A stretch of DNA of 64,000 bases from Seonamhaeicola sp. (GCF_028281565.1 NZ_JANQJQ010000029.1:1-64000); one strand, 5' to 3'; shown: positions 53,664 to 61,973, numbered from the stretch's first letter. The notes: generated from the letters alone by a model not told the origin. Numbers and translations: made by a program.

Positions 53664-54458
53664 TTAACTCTTTTTAATTTGATTAATTTTTTCGAATGAA
53701 GCATTGATCCCCTTGATCAAGGATGAACTTAATCCCTGGTGCTCCATTTCATTCAATCCTTCAATGGTACATCCACTTGGCGTGGTTACCCTATCGATCT
53801 CAGCCTCCGGGTGTCTACCGGATTCCTTCAATAAACTGGCTGCGCCGTAACAGGTTTGCAATGCCAATTCGTGAGCTTCTTCAGCTTCAAAGCCCAATTG
53901 GATAGCACCTTGTGTAGTGGCACGTACCAAACGCATCCAAAAGGCAATACCACTGGCACAAATCACTGTGGCCGCCTGAATCTGCTCTTCCGGAATAACC
54001 ATGGTAGTTCCTAACTGATTAAATATTTTCTGAGCCAATTCAATTTTTTCTTCCCCCACGTCGTTAGCCGATAAACAGGTCATGGATTTTCCTATGGAAA
54101 TAGCCGTATTGGGCATCACACGAATAATATGTTTATCCGCACCAATCACACTTTCAATCTTTGAAATGGCAAATCCTGCAGCTACCGACATGATTAAATG
54201 CTTTTTGGTAATTTCAGATGCCACTTCCTTCAATACGCCTTCTACGTGTCTGGGCTGCAATGCGAAAATTACCAAATCAGAGTTCATAACCGCTTCTTTA
54301 TTATAGTTGGTTATAGTTACATAGTCTTCATCTTCAAATTGCGAAACAGCTGAGGTATTCTTATCACTTAAATACAAAGACGTAAATGACTTATTATTGA
54401 TCAACCCTTTTGCTATGGAGCTTCCTAAGTTTCCGGTTCCTATAATGGCTATTTTCAT
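53664..54458 (-). CDS. proC: Pyrroline-5-carboxylate reductase
   Basis: This NADPH-dependent enzyme (264 residues) performs the last step of proline synthesis. The N-terminal Rossmann motif is KIAIIGTGNLGSSIAKGL. VIFALQPRHV and VRVMPNTAISIGKSMT follow, and the C-terminal signature is VTTPSGCTIEGLNEMEHQG. The length is standard. It is followed after 2 nt by argD. Confidence 0.95.
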   Translation of the reverse strand: MKIAIIGTGNLGSSIAKGLINNKSFTSLYLSDKNTSAVSQFEDEDYVTITNYNKEAVMNSDLVIFALQPRHVEGVLKEVASEITKKHLIMSVAAGFAISKIESVIGADKHIIRVMPNTAISIGKSMTCLSANDVGEEKIELAQKIFNQLGTTMVIPEEQIQAATVICASGIAFWMRLVRATTQGAIQLGFEAEEAHELALQTCYGAASLLKESGRHPEAEIDRVTTPSGCTIEGLNEMEHQGLSSSLIKGINASFEKINQIKKS

Positions 54459-54480
54459 AATTTCTATAAGCCCCTCCTAA

Positions 54481-54580
54481 CCTCCCCGAAGGGGAGGAAT
54501 TAAGGAACTATGTTTTTTTAATTGTTATCATTTCTTTTCAATAAATCCTATAAACATTCTTTCCCCCTCCTTTGGAGGGG
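54481..54580. repeat. Paired GC-rich hairpins in argC-proC gap
   Basis: Perfect hairpins CCTCCCC-GAA-GGGGAGG (54481-54497) and CCCCTCC-TTT-GGAGGGG (54564-54580) bound this spacer. They are GC-rich in an AT-rich context and mirror each other in type. They may attenuate or stabilise the downstream message. Confidence 0.7.
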
Positions 54581-54590
54581 TTAAGGGAGG

Positions 54591-55568
54591 CTAAAAATAC
54601 GTAGCTTTTAGATGTAATCCTGTTGTTTCTTCCAATCCGAACATTAAATTCATGTTCTGAATGGCTTGCCCGGATGCTCCTTTCAATAAATTATCAATAA
54701 TGCTGGTCACCAACAATTTACCATTGTGTTTGTGCAAATGGATCAAACACTTGTTAGTGTTAACTGCCTGTTTTAAGTGCAACTGGTCATCGCTCACAAA
54801 TGTAAAAGCGGCATCTTTATAAAAGTCCTTATAAATGACTTTAGCATCCTCTACCGACCCTTCAAAACCGGTATAAATGGTTGCAAAGATCCCTCTAGAG
54901 AAGTTCCCCCTGTTTGGCATAAACAAAATATCGGAATCGAAATTCTCCTGTAACTGTTTTACCGATTGATTGATCTCTCCCAAGTGCTGATGTGTAAATG
55001 GTTTGTAATACGAAAAGTTATTATCTCTCCACGTAAAATGTGTTGTAGCTGATAATGAGGTTCCCGCTCCGGTAGCTCCCGTCACCGCATTGATATGCAC
55101 ATCCTGATTTAGCAAGCCTGCATCTGCCAATGGTAACAAACCTAATTGAATGGCTGTAGCAAAACACCCCGGATTTGCAATATAGTTTGCTTGTTCTATA
55201 GCTTCTTTTTGTAATTCCGGTAAACCATAAACAAAGGTTTTACCATCAAACATTTTATCTGCTTCTAATCTAAAATCATTTCCTAAATCAATAATTTTAG
55301 TGTTTTCGGAAAATGTATTATTTTCTAAAAATTTAACTGAATTCCCGTGACCTAAACATAAAAACAACACATCTACATTAGGGTTCACGGTATCCGTAAA
55401 CGTCTTATCTAAAGAGCCCACCAGATCCTGGTGCACTTTACTAATCCGGTTGCCGGCATTACTGGTACTGAACACAAAATCAATCTCTGCTTCCGGATGA
55501 GCAATCAGCAATCTGATTAACTCTCCTGCCGTATAACCGGCACCTCCTATGATTCCTACCTGTATCAT
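54591..55568 (-). CDS. argC: N-acetyl-gamma-glutamyl-phosphate reductase
   Basis: This NADPH-dependent enzyme (325 residues) reduces acylglutamyl phosphate to the semialdehyde. The nucleotide motif is VGIIGGAGYTAGELIRLL. The active-site cysteine lies in IANPGCFATAIQLGLLPLA, and the family signature GATGAGTSLSATTHF follows. Its start overlaps the argG stop by 1 nt. Confidence 0.96.
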   Translation of the reverse strand: MIQVGIIGGAGYTAGELIRLLIAHPEAEIDFVFSTSNAGNRISKVHQDLVGSLDKTFTDTVNPNVDVLFLCLGHGNSVKFLENNTFSENTKIIDLGNDFRLEADKMFDGKTFVYGLPELQKEAIEQANYIANPGCFATAIQLGLLPLADAGLLNQDVHINAVTGATGAGTSLSATTHFTWRDNNFSYYKPFTHQHLGEINQSVKQLQENFDSDILFMPNRGNFSRGIFATIYTGFEGSVEDAKVIYKDFYKDAAFTFVSDDQLHLKQAVNTNKCLIHLHKHNGKLLVTSIIDNLLKGASGQAIQNMNLMFGLEETTGLHLKATYF

Positions 55569-56746
55569 TACTTTGAGTTTACCTGTTGATATATTTTATT
55601 CTGGTTTCCAAGAATTTTGATAAATCCTTTTGCATCATCAGCTGTCCACGCTTTATTCTCTTCTCCATAACTTCCAAACTTGGCACTCATTAAATCATGT
55701 TCTGAGCTAATACCGTCCAATGAGAAATGATAAGGCTTTAAAGTTACAAATACATCACCACTTACCTTATCCTGGCTGTTCTGTAAAAAGGCTTCCATAT
55801 CTCTCATCACGGGATCTAAATACTGACCTTCATGTAAATGCATACCATAAAAACTGGATAAATATTCTTTATGCTGTAATTGCCATTTGGTTAAGGTATG
55901 CTTCTCTAATAAATGATGTGCCTTTATGGTAATTAAAGCAGCTGCAGCTTCAAACCCTACTCTACCTTTAATACCCACAATGGTGTCTCCCACATGGATG
56001 TCTCTTCCAATGGCATACACAGATGCCAGGTTATTTAACACTTCAATATTAACTTCAGGTGCATTTTCAATACCATTTACGGCTACTAATTCCCCTTTTT
56101 CAAAAGTCAGTTTTACTTTTTCATCTTCAGCGTGTTTTAATTGAGAAGGATACGCTTCATCCGGTAAAGGTTTTTCGGAAGTCAACGTTTCTGCCCCTCC
56201 AACACTGGTTCCCCACAAGCCTTTATTGATTGAATACTGCGCTTTTTCCCAGGACATATCAATACCATTTGATTTTAAATAATCAATCTCTTCCTGCCTT
56301 GTTAATTTTTGATCTCTAATGGGTGTGATGATCTTAATACCAGGCGCCAGGGTTTGAAAGATCATATCAAACCTTACCTGGTCATTACCTGCGCCGGTAC
56401 TACCATGCGCAATATATTCTGCTCCAATACTTTTGGCATATTCAACAATCTCTATGGCCTGAATAATACGTTCTGCACTCACCGATAATGGATAGGTATT
56501 ATTCTTTAATACATTTCCGAAAATTAAATATTTTACCACCTTTTGGTAAAAGGTTGCTATGGCATCTACATTTTTATAGGTAGTTACACCCATTTTATAG
56601 GCTTTGGTCTCTATATCATTAATCTCTTCCTGTGTAAAGCCTCCCGTGTTTACACTTACCGCATGCACTTCATATTCTTTTGATAAACTCACCGCGCAAT
56701 ACGATGTATCTAATCCGCCACTATATGCTATTACTAACTTTTTCAT
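55568..56746 (-). CDS. argG: Argininosuccinate synthase
   Basis: This N-type ATP pyrophosphatase (392 residues) condenses citrulline and aspartate. The ATP loop is LVIAYSGGLDTSYCAVSL at the N-terminus. AHGSTGAGNDQVRFD (citrulline/Asp site) follows, along with ITPIRDQKLTRQEEIDYL and YSINKGLWGTSVGG. The length is typical. It overlaps the upstream GNAT gene by 4 nt (ATGA) and argC by 1 nt. Confidence 0.96.
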   Translation of the reverse strand: MKKLVIAYSGGLDTSYCAVSLSKEYEVHAVSVNTGGFTQEEINDIETKAYKMGVTTYKNVDAIATFYQKVVKYLIFGNVLKNNTYPLSVSAERIIQAIEIVEYAKSIGAEYIAHGSTGAGNDQVRFDMIFQTLAPGIKIITPIRDQKLTRQEEIDYLKSNGIDMSWEKAQYSINKGLWGTSVGGAETLTSEKPLPDEAYPSQLKHAEDEKVKLTFEKGELVAVNGIENAPEVNIEVLNNLASVYAIGRDIHVGDTIVGIKGRVGFEAAAALITIKAHHLLEKHTLTKWQLQHKEYLSSFYGMHLHEGQYLDPVMRDMEAFLQNSQDKVSGDVFVTLKPYHFSLDGISSEHDLMSAKFGSYGEENKAWTADDAKGFIKILGNQNKIYQQVNSK

Positions 56747-57372
56747 GTGTTTGTTTTATTATTTTTTCTTAAAAACAAGGCTTGTTTTATTCTTTTTAAT
56801 CTTTTAAATACTTTTTCTTTAATGGGTTTTGGCTCTTCTTCCTGTCCTATTTTTTCAGGATCGAACAGCATGCCGGTACATAAACACATTTTACGATTTG
56901 TTCTGGTTAACACATCGTAATTTTTACAGGTCTGGCAACCATCCCAAAAAGTTTGGTCGTCTGTTAACTCTGAGAACGTTACCGGTTTATAACCTAAATC
57001 ACTATTCATTTTCATGACCGCTAATCCGGTAGTGATACTAAATACTTTGGCATCGGGGAATTTCGCCCTGGAATGTGCAAATACTTTTAGTTTGATCTTT
57101 TTAGCTAAACCCTGCCCTCTGTAATCCGGATGCACAATGAGTCCTGAGTTGGCTACAAATTTACCATGGCCCCATCTTTCAATGTAACAAAAGCCGGCAA
57201 AGGTATCACCATCCAACGCAATAACGGCATTACCATTCTCCATTTTAGAAGCAATGTACTCCGGTGTACGTTTAGCAATTCCCGTACCTCTGACCGATGC
57301 TGATTCTGCAATGGTTTCGCTAATGTTCCGGGCGTATTTAATATGTGTTTTATCGGCTATAACAACCTTCAT
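56743..57372 (-). CDS. GNAT acetyltransferase with Cys motif, arg operon
   Basis: This GNAT-fold acyltransferase (209 residues) opens the arginine operon and overlaps argG by 4 nt. The acetyl-CoA loop is GLIVHPDYRGQGLAKKIK (RGQGLA). Unusually, the C-terminal part has CQTCKNYD and RKMCLCTGM, four cysteines of CxxC...CxC type that could bind zinc. A basic tail (KVFKRLKRIKQALFLRKN) ends the protein. No other argA, argJ or N-acylglutamate synthase gene lies in the operon, so it is a candidate for the first acylation of glutamate. That is inference; a regulatory role is the alternative. Confidence 0.85.
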   Translation of the reverse strand: MKVVIADKTHIKYARNISETIAESASVRGTGIAKRTPEYIASKMENGNAVIALDGDTFAGFCYIERWGHGKFVANSGLIVHPDYRGQGLAKKIKLKVFAHSRAKFPDAKVFSITTGLAVMKMNSDLGYKPVTFSELTDDQTFWDGCQTCKNYDVLTRTNRKMCLCTGMLFDPEKIGQEEEPKPIKEKVFKRLKRIKQALFLRKNNKTNT

Positions 57373-57458
57373 CTTTTTCCTTTAATTGAATGTCTATGAT
57401 TTTACTTTTCCTGGAAGCTGAACCGGACGCACCTGATTCAATAAATTATTGCATACCC

Positions 57459-57509
57459 TTACGGGCGACGCGGGAAAAAGCGGCGTACAAAGTAGCTGTT
57501 AATTATCAT
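57459..57509 (-). CDS. Putative arginine leader peptide 2
   Basis: This is a 16-residue ORF, MIINSYFVRRFFPRRP, starting with ATG and ending TAA, 86 nt upstream of the first operon gene. Four of the last eight residues are Arg, coded CGC CGC and CGT CGC, conspicuously GC-rich in an AT-rich context. A short CCC-GUAA-GGG hairpin overlaps the stop codon. It has no resemblance to a normal protein but fits a ribosome-stalling leader whose translation senses charged tRNA-Arg. This interpretation is inference from position and codon content. Confidence 0.62.
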   Translation of the reverse strand: MIINSYFVRRFFPRRP

Positions 57510-57600
57510 GGAATTAACTTTATTTTGAAATGCTATGAAAAAAATTTTGGACACTTTGAAAAAATTTAAAATTACGTTTTTAGGTTTACTTTAGGGCATA

Positions 57601-57672
57601 TTAAATGCAGCGGCGACGGCGCGGGGGCAAACCGGGAGTAGTACAACGTATTTTACTTTTTAAATTTTTCAT
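57601..57672 (-). CDS. Putative arginine leader peptide 1
   Basis: This is a 23-residue ORF with an ATG start and TAA stop. It begins MKNLKSKIR and ends PPRRRRCI, so it has four consecutive Arg codons (CGC CGT CGC CGC) just before the end, plus one earlier Arg. It lies 91 nt upstream of the second leader ORF and 228 nt upstream of the GNAT start, on the same strand as the operon. The Arg run falls in a markedly GC-rich patch. It is most simply read as an attenuation leader sensing arginine; it was found by inspection and lacks comparative support here. Confidence 0.62.
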   Translation of the reverse strand: MKNLKSKIRCTTPGLPPRRRRCI

Positions 57673-57800
57673 GAGGTAAAACTATAATTTTATTTTTAAA
57701 AACCTGCACACACCATGTTAGTTTTTTAAAAAATTATTGAAAATGCTTTTTTTTGATTGATTTATTTTAAAAAATGTAATCAATCCTAAGTTTTCGTATT

Positions 57801-57827
57801 AAAAAAGCGCAGTAATTACCGCGCTTT
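57801..57827 (-). terminator. Intrinsic terminator after DUF1080 gene
   Basis: On the minus strand AAAGCGC-GGTAATTACT-GCGCTTTTTT forms a GC-containing stem followed by a six-T run. It lies 24 nt past the stop of the gene at 57851-58606. Confidence 0.78.
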
Positions 57828-57850
57828 CAATTTATTAAAGTTGTATTCTC

Positions 57851-58606
57851 TTAATTTAATTCTCTTATCCAAATGTTACGGTAACTCACTAAATCACCGT
57901 GATCTTGTAAAAAAATAGGGCCTTTACCATGAGCTTTATAGCTTGGTTCGCCTCTGTAAACTGTAGGCCCCTGAATTTCGAAATGGTCTTGTATCAAAAC
58001 CCCATTGTGCAGAACGGTAATGGTAGCTTTTTTTGTAACTTTTCCTTGTTCATCAAACTCGGGCTGATGGTAAATGATATCGTAACTATTCCACGCGCCT
58101 GTTGGAACGGATGCCATAGCTAATGGAATGGATTGTTTATAAACAGACCCTACCTGGCCATTAGAGTAGGTTTCGTTATCATTATTATCTAATACCTGAA
58201 TTTCATAACGCCCCTGAATGAACACACCACTGTTACCAAGTCCCTGACCGCTTTTACCTTCCACTTTTTCAGGCGATCGCCATTCAATATGCAACTGCAT
58301 GCTACCAAAGGTTTGTTTGGTTCTAATACCGCCTGTTTTGGGCTTCACGGTCATAGAGCCATCTGCATTTAATGTCCACTCTGCAGTTGCTCCCTTACCA
58401 TTAATCCAGTTATCAAAATTAGAACCGTCAAATAATACAATGGCATCACTTGGAGCCGTATGGTCTTTACCGGGAGTGACCTTAGGTACTTTAGGCTCCC
58501 ATACTTCGGTAAGTTTTGGGTCTATCAATTGCTCTTTTTTCTCCTGCCCTTTACAAACCATAAAGGAAAGTCCCAGTGCTAAAACACTAACAAATAGCTT
58601 ATTCAT
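57851..58606 (-). CDS. DUF1080 (3-keto-disaccharide hydrolase-like) protein A
   Basis: This 251-residue exported protein has a concanavalin-like beta-sandwich. The signal MNKLFVSVLALGLSFMVCKGQ may be lipidated at the Cys. Domain landmarks are IVLFDGSNFDNWING, GGIRTKQTFGSMQLHIEWRSP, GNSGVFIQGRYEIQVLD and IFLQDHGDLVSYRNIWIREL. DUF1080 members have been shown to cleave 3-keto-glycosides. With the GMC dehydrogenase upstream, this suggests cleavage of a C3-oxidised sugar. It is the last gene of the cluster, 5 nt after its paralogue. Confidence 0.86.
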   Translation of the reverse strand: MNKLFVSVLALGLSFMVCKGQEKKEQLIDPKLTEVWEPKVPKVTPGKDHTAPSDAIVLFDGSNFDNWINGKGATAEWTLNADGSMTVKPKTGGIRTKQTFGSMQLHIEWRSPEKVEGKSGQGLGNSGVFIQGRYEIQVLDNNDNETYSNGQVGSVYKQSIPLAMASVPTGAWNSYDIIYHQPEFDEQGKVTKKATITVLHNGVLIQDHFEIQGPTVYRGEPSYKAHGKGPIFLQDHGDLVSYRNIWIRELN

Positions 58607-58611
58607 ACGTT

Positions 58612-59331
58612 TTACAATTCTTTAATTTTAATATTTCTATACCATACTTTATCACCGTGATCCTGTAACCCAATATGTCCCGTATGATAGTTCCCAAAAT
58701 GCTTCCAATCGCTAAATTTTGAATTTGCAACCAACGCATCCCACGCTTGTCCGTGTACCGGGAATTCCACGATCTTTGTTCCATTTAAGGTCACAGAACC
58801 ATAATTTTTTAAATGGTCAATCTGTATTTCACATAGGTTCCATTCACCCGCCGGTTTGCAAACATCCTTAGACGGCTGCACCATGTCATATAAAGCACCT
58901 GCCTGATGATACTTGGGATTTGCCTGAGCATCCGGATGCCTTTCATTATCCAACACCTGAATTTCAGGTCCGGTTTCATAAGGCTGGCCTAAATTTTCGT
59001 TCTCATGTATCCCCCAAAAGATACCACTGTTACCACCTTCTGAAATTTTCCATTCTAAAGATAATATGAAATTGGTATAGGTATTCTTAGTGATAATATT
59101 TCCGGAATTATCAGCTGAAATAAGTACCATGGCATCATCTTCAATAGACCATGCGGAAGGCATGTCGTCCTTCAAATACCCACGCCAATTATCAAAGGAA
59201 GTGCCATCAAACAGAACTTTCCATGCTGTTTGCGGAGGCTCCTGAACTTTTAATTCATCTGTTTTATTTTCTTTTTGTTTACACGACAAAAAAGCAACAA
59301 TAGTAAGCAGGATGTAAAGTAAGGTTCTCAT
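58612..59331 (-). CDS. DUF1080 lipoprotein B
   Basis: This is a paralogue of the preceding DUF1080 protein (239 residues). The lipoprotein signal (LLYILLTIVAFLSCKQKEN, Cys at residue 17) indicates a membrane anchor, unlike the less clear signal of protein A. Landmarks are VLFDGTSFDNWRGYLKD, SLEWKISEGGNSGIFWGI, GPEIQVLDNERHPDA and GLQDHGDKVWYRNIKIKEL. It is a tandem duplicate with 5-nt spacing; the two may differ in substrate or location. It lies 96 nt downstream of the small dehydrogenase subunit. Confidence 0.86.
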   Translation of the reverse strand: MRTLLYILLTIVAFLSCKQKENKTDELKVQEPPQTAWKVLFDGTSFDNWRGYLKDDMPSAWSIEDDAMVLISADNSGNIITKNTYTNFILSLEWKISEGGNSGIFWGIHENENLGQPYETGPEIQVLDNERHPDAQANPKYHQAGALYDMVQPSKDVCKPAGEWNLCEIQIDHLKNYGSVTLNGTKIVEFPVHGQAWDALVANSKFSDWKHFGNYHTGHIGLQDHGDKVWYRNIKIKEL

Positions 59332-59427
59332 GTTTTCGTTTTTATTTTCTTTTAAAGGTCATGCTTTGACTAAGTTCTGTACTGGCATTTAACATTCATA
59401 CAATCCTTCCGTTGAGCGTTCAAAAAT

Positions 59428-60132
59428 TTAAGTAATCAAATAGCCGTCATTATCCCATTTAGCAATATCAGCCCGTTTGGATTGGTCTATACATTTTGCC
59501 AACCATTCCGTTTCATATTCCAAACCATGATCTTTTAATACGTCCTCAGGCACACCATCCCAAACATTCGCCGTATTACCCTTGTAACCAAGCGCTTCAA
59601 TTCCCATTTTAGAGGTATAATATCCGGTTAACGTCAAATTGCGCATAGTAGTAAAGAAATGTTCTCCCGGTTTTAATTCAGGTTCTGTTTCCTCAGGATA
59701 TGCTATTTGATCACATATATTGTATTGCTCTTGTTCTGTGCAGCTAATAAATGCTTTATTATATAACTTATTACTGTAACTATCCAACCACATAATACCT
59801 CCTCTTAGAGGCAACTGATAGGCTTCAATATCCTTAACTATAAACTCGATAAATGTAGGCACCTCAGCATCAGTAGCAGATCCAAAATTTTCACTCTTTG
59901 GCAAGATAATATCACATAAAACCGCAATGGTTGCTAATTCATGTTCATTGAAAAACACTTTATTTAAAAGCTCCTTATCCCGTAATTGTTCCTTTGGGGT
60001 CCTGCCATAATCCGGAAAGGTAATTTCTTTAGGCCCAACATCAGAAGGTGCCTCTGTAGAGCAACCTTGTAACGCTACACCTCCGGCCAATGAACCTAAC
60101 AGTATGGATTTAATGGAGTCTCTTCTGTTCAT
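59428..60132 (-). CDS. Gluconate 2-dehydrogenase subunit 3-like, Tat-exported
   Basis: This small subunit (234 residues) partners a GMC-family flavoprotein. The N-terminus NRRDSIKSILLGSLAGGVALQGCS carries a twin-arginine motif and a lipobox-like LQGC. It would export a folded, cofactor-loaded partner (hitch-hiker mode) and may be lipid-anchored. The body has the subunit-3 pattern FNEHELATIAVLCDIILP and the Trp-rich TANVWDGVP. The GMC oxidoreductase is directly upstream with a 12-nt gap. Confidence 0.88.
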   Translation of the reverse strand: MNRRDSIKSILLGSLAGGVALQGCSTEAPSDVGPKEITFPDYGRTPKEQLRDKELLNKVFFNEHELATIAVLCDIILPKSENFGSATDAEVPTFIEFIVKDIEAYQLPLRGGIMWLDSYSNKLYNKAFISCTEQEQYNICDQIAYPEETEPELKPGEHFFTTMRNLTLTGYYTSKMGIEALGYKGNTANVWDGVPEDVLKDHGLEYETEWLAKCIDQSKRADIAKWDNDGYLIT

Positions 60133-60144
60133 GACACTAAATTA

Positions 60145-61863
60145 CTAAATGTTTTGTTTTTTTAATTCACTTACGATATAATCACAGGTTCGCCACGACA
60201 ATGCCATGATGGTCCAGGTAGGGTTCTTATCAGCTTGTGATACAAACGGGCCGCCATCAACTATAAATACATTATCCACATCATGTAATTGCTGATACTC
60301 ATTAGTAACCGATTTTTTAGGATCGTTCCCCATGCGTGTTGTCCCCACTTCATGAATGATCGAACCAGGAGGCGCCAAACCATAATCAGTCTCGGCATCG
60401 GGCTTTGCCCCTAATGGTATGGCTCCCATATGATCAAATATTTCTTCAAAAGTGTTATGAGCATGTTTTGCCTGTAATCTTTCATGCTGCGTCCATTTAT
60501 AATGGAAACGTAAAACAGGAATTCCCCATTCATCAACGGTATCAGAGTCAATTTCACAATAATTGCTTTCCATAGGAATACTTTCCCCTCTACTGGAAAA
60601 TCCAATTATAGCCCCATAGAACTTCTTAGCATCCTTTCGCAACTGATTCCCGTAACCACCAACTTTCTCACCTATAAATTTGTTTAATGCATTAACTCCA
60701 AAACCAAAACCATAGGATGGCATTCCTAATCCGCCCCACATCTCCAGGTGGTAGCCTCTTGGGAAATCGAGTTTTTTGTTGTCTCCCCACCAGGGCGAAT
60801 ACACATGCATACCACCCACACCGTCCTCATTATAAGTCTTACGATCCATCAAGGCCGGCACAAACCCAACCCTATCAGCACCCGTGGAATCATGTAAATA
60901 CCTGCCAATCAAACCACTACTGTTTCCCAAGCCGTCCTTATGGACCTTACTTTTAGAGTTTAATAAAATACGAGCGGTACTACAGGCTGATGCCGCAAGC
61001 ACAATAACCTTTGCATTTAGTTTATATTCTTTACGATCATTCTTATTTATAAAAATAACCCCGGTAGCTTTTCCTGAATCATCAGTAACTACTTCCCTTA
61101 CCATGGAATCTGTATACAACCTGATCTGCCCACCTGACTTTTGCGCCGGAAAGATTAAACAAGACCCGGAAGAAAAATCGGCGTAGACACTGCATGATCT
61201 GCTACATTGCCCACAATAAAAGCAAACACCTCTTTCATTATTTATCCGCTTTGTTAAAATAGATAGTCTTGAAGGGTAAACCGGTACATTCGCTTTTCTG
61301 GCTGCTTTAATATAATAGAGTTCATGCAACCGTGGTTTTGGTGCCGGTAAAAAGAACCCATCAGGATCATTAGGTAAATTTTCCTTACTCCCAAATACCC
61401 CTATTAACTTGTCAACTTTATCATAATAAGGTTTTACATCTTCATAGGAAATAGGCCAATTATCACCCAAACCATCAATACTTTTTCGTTTGAAATCTTT
61501 TGGCCCGAAACGTAAAGAAATACGCCCCCAGTGATTTGTTCTACCTCCTAACATCCTGGAACGGAACCACTCAAATTCAGTTCCATCCTTATGCGTATAG
61601 GGTTCTCCTTCAATATCCCATCCGCCATAAGCCATATCAAAATCACCAAAATGCCTGGTAGTTGAGGCGCCTCTCCTTGGTGACTCATAAGGCCATTTGA
61701 GTTGGGTCCGTGTTTTAGGGTTGGCTGGATCAAAAAAAGGTCCAGCTTCAATAACAGCAATATTTAACCCGGCTTCTGACAGTATTTTTGTTGCCATACC
61801 GCCACCGGCTCCAGAACCAACAATAATGGCATCAAACTGTTCCGGGGACTCTTTTATCTGCAT
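60145..61863 (-). CDS. GMC-family oxidoreductase (glucoside 3-dehydrogenase-like)
   Basis: This FAD-dependent oxidoreductase (572 residues) is the likely catalytic subunit of a periplasmic glucoside 3-dehydrogenase. The FAD motif is AIIVGSGAGGGMATKIL (about residues 13-29). A cysteine cluster, CFYCGQCSRSC (CxxCxxCxxxC, about residues 218-228), could hold an Fe-S cluster as in FAD glucose dehydrogenases. The C-terminal catalytic region has IIHEVGTTRMGNDPK. No signal peptide of its own is present, fitting export with the Tat-signal subunit. It probably oxidises sugar C3 hydroxyls. A cytochrome partner is not in the window. Confidence 0.9.
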   Translation of the reverse strand: MQIKESPEQFDAIIVGSGAGGGMATKILSEAGLNIAVIEAGPFFDPANPKTRTQLKWPYESPRRGASTTRHFGDFDMAYGGWDIEGEPYTHKDGTEFEWFRSRMLGGRTNHWGRISLRFGPKDFKRKSIDGLGDNWPISYEDVKPYYDKVDKLIGVFGSKENLPNDPDGFFLPAPKPRLHELYYIKAARKANVPVYPSRLSILTKRINNERGVCFYCGQCSRSCSVYADFSSGSCLIFPAQKSGGQIRLYTDSMVREVVTDDSGKATGVIFINKNDRKEYKLNAKVIVLAASACSTARILLNSKSKVHKDGLGNSSGLIGRYLHDSTGADRVGFVPALMDRKTYNEDGVGGMHVYSPWWGDNKKLDFPRGYHLEMWGGLGMPSYGFGFGVNALNKFIGEKVGGYGNQLRKDAKKFYGAIIGFSSRGESIPMESNYCEIDSDTVDEWGIPVLRFHYKWTQHERLQAKHAHNTFEEIFDHMGAIPLGAKPDAETDYGLAPPGSIIHEVGTTRMGNDPKKSVTNEYQQLHDVDNVFIVDGGPFVSQADKNPTWTIMALSWRTCDYIVSELKKQNI

Positions 61864-61890
61864 GGTTAAACCTATATTTACTGTTACTTA

Positions 61891-61970
61891 GATCCCGAAT
61901 CCCGATAGCTATCGGGACGGGATGACAATTTCTATGAAAACCCCGAGGCAGAGCCTCGGGGAATTCTTTT
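61891..61970. repeat. Composite double-hairpin repeat, copy B
   Basis: CCCGATAGCTATCGGG is followed by TGACAATTTC and a perfect hairpin CCCCGAGGC-AGA-GCCTCGGGG, then AATTCTTTT. It is a close relative of 6226-6294. Read on the minus strand the second hairpin is followed by TTTT, so it may also terminate the upstream isomerase transcript. Confidence 0.78.
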
Positions 61971-61973
61971 CAA

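Larger units (their letters stand above)
57373..57850. other. Leader region of arginine operon
   Basis: This 478-nt region lies between the GNAT gene and the downstream (coordinate-wise) DUF1080 gene. On the minus strand it contains two arginine-rich mini-ORFs (57601-57672 and 57459-57509). A hairpin UGAAUC...GGUUCA lies near 57423-57444, and a terminator of the DUF1080 gene lies at 57801-57827. No ideal -33/-7 promoter is visible; TAATTTTT near 57722-57735 is a weak candidate. No strong intrinsic terminator lies between the mini-ORFs and the operon. Confidence 0.6.

Noticed and set aside
57373-57458. Strong intrinsic terminator between leader peptide 2 and the GNAT gene
   Set aside because: Only a weak U-G-containing 6-bp hairpin without a T-run was found, so I did not call a terminator.
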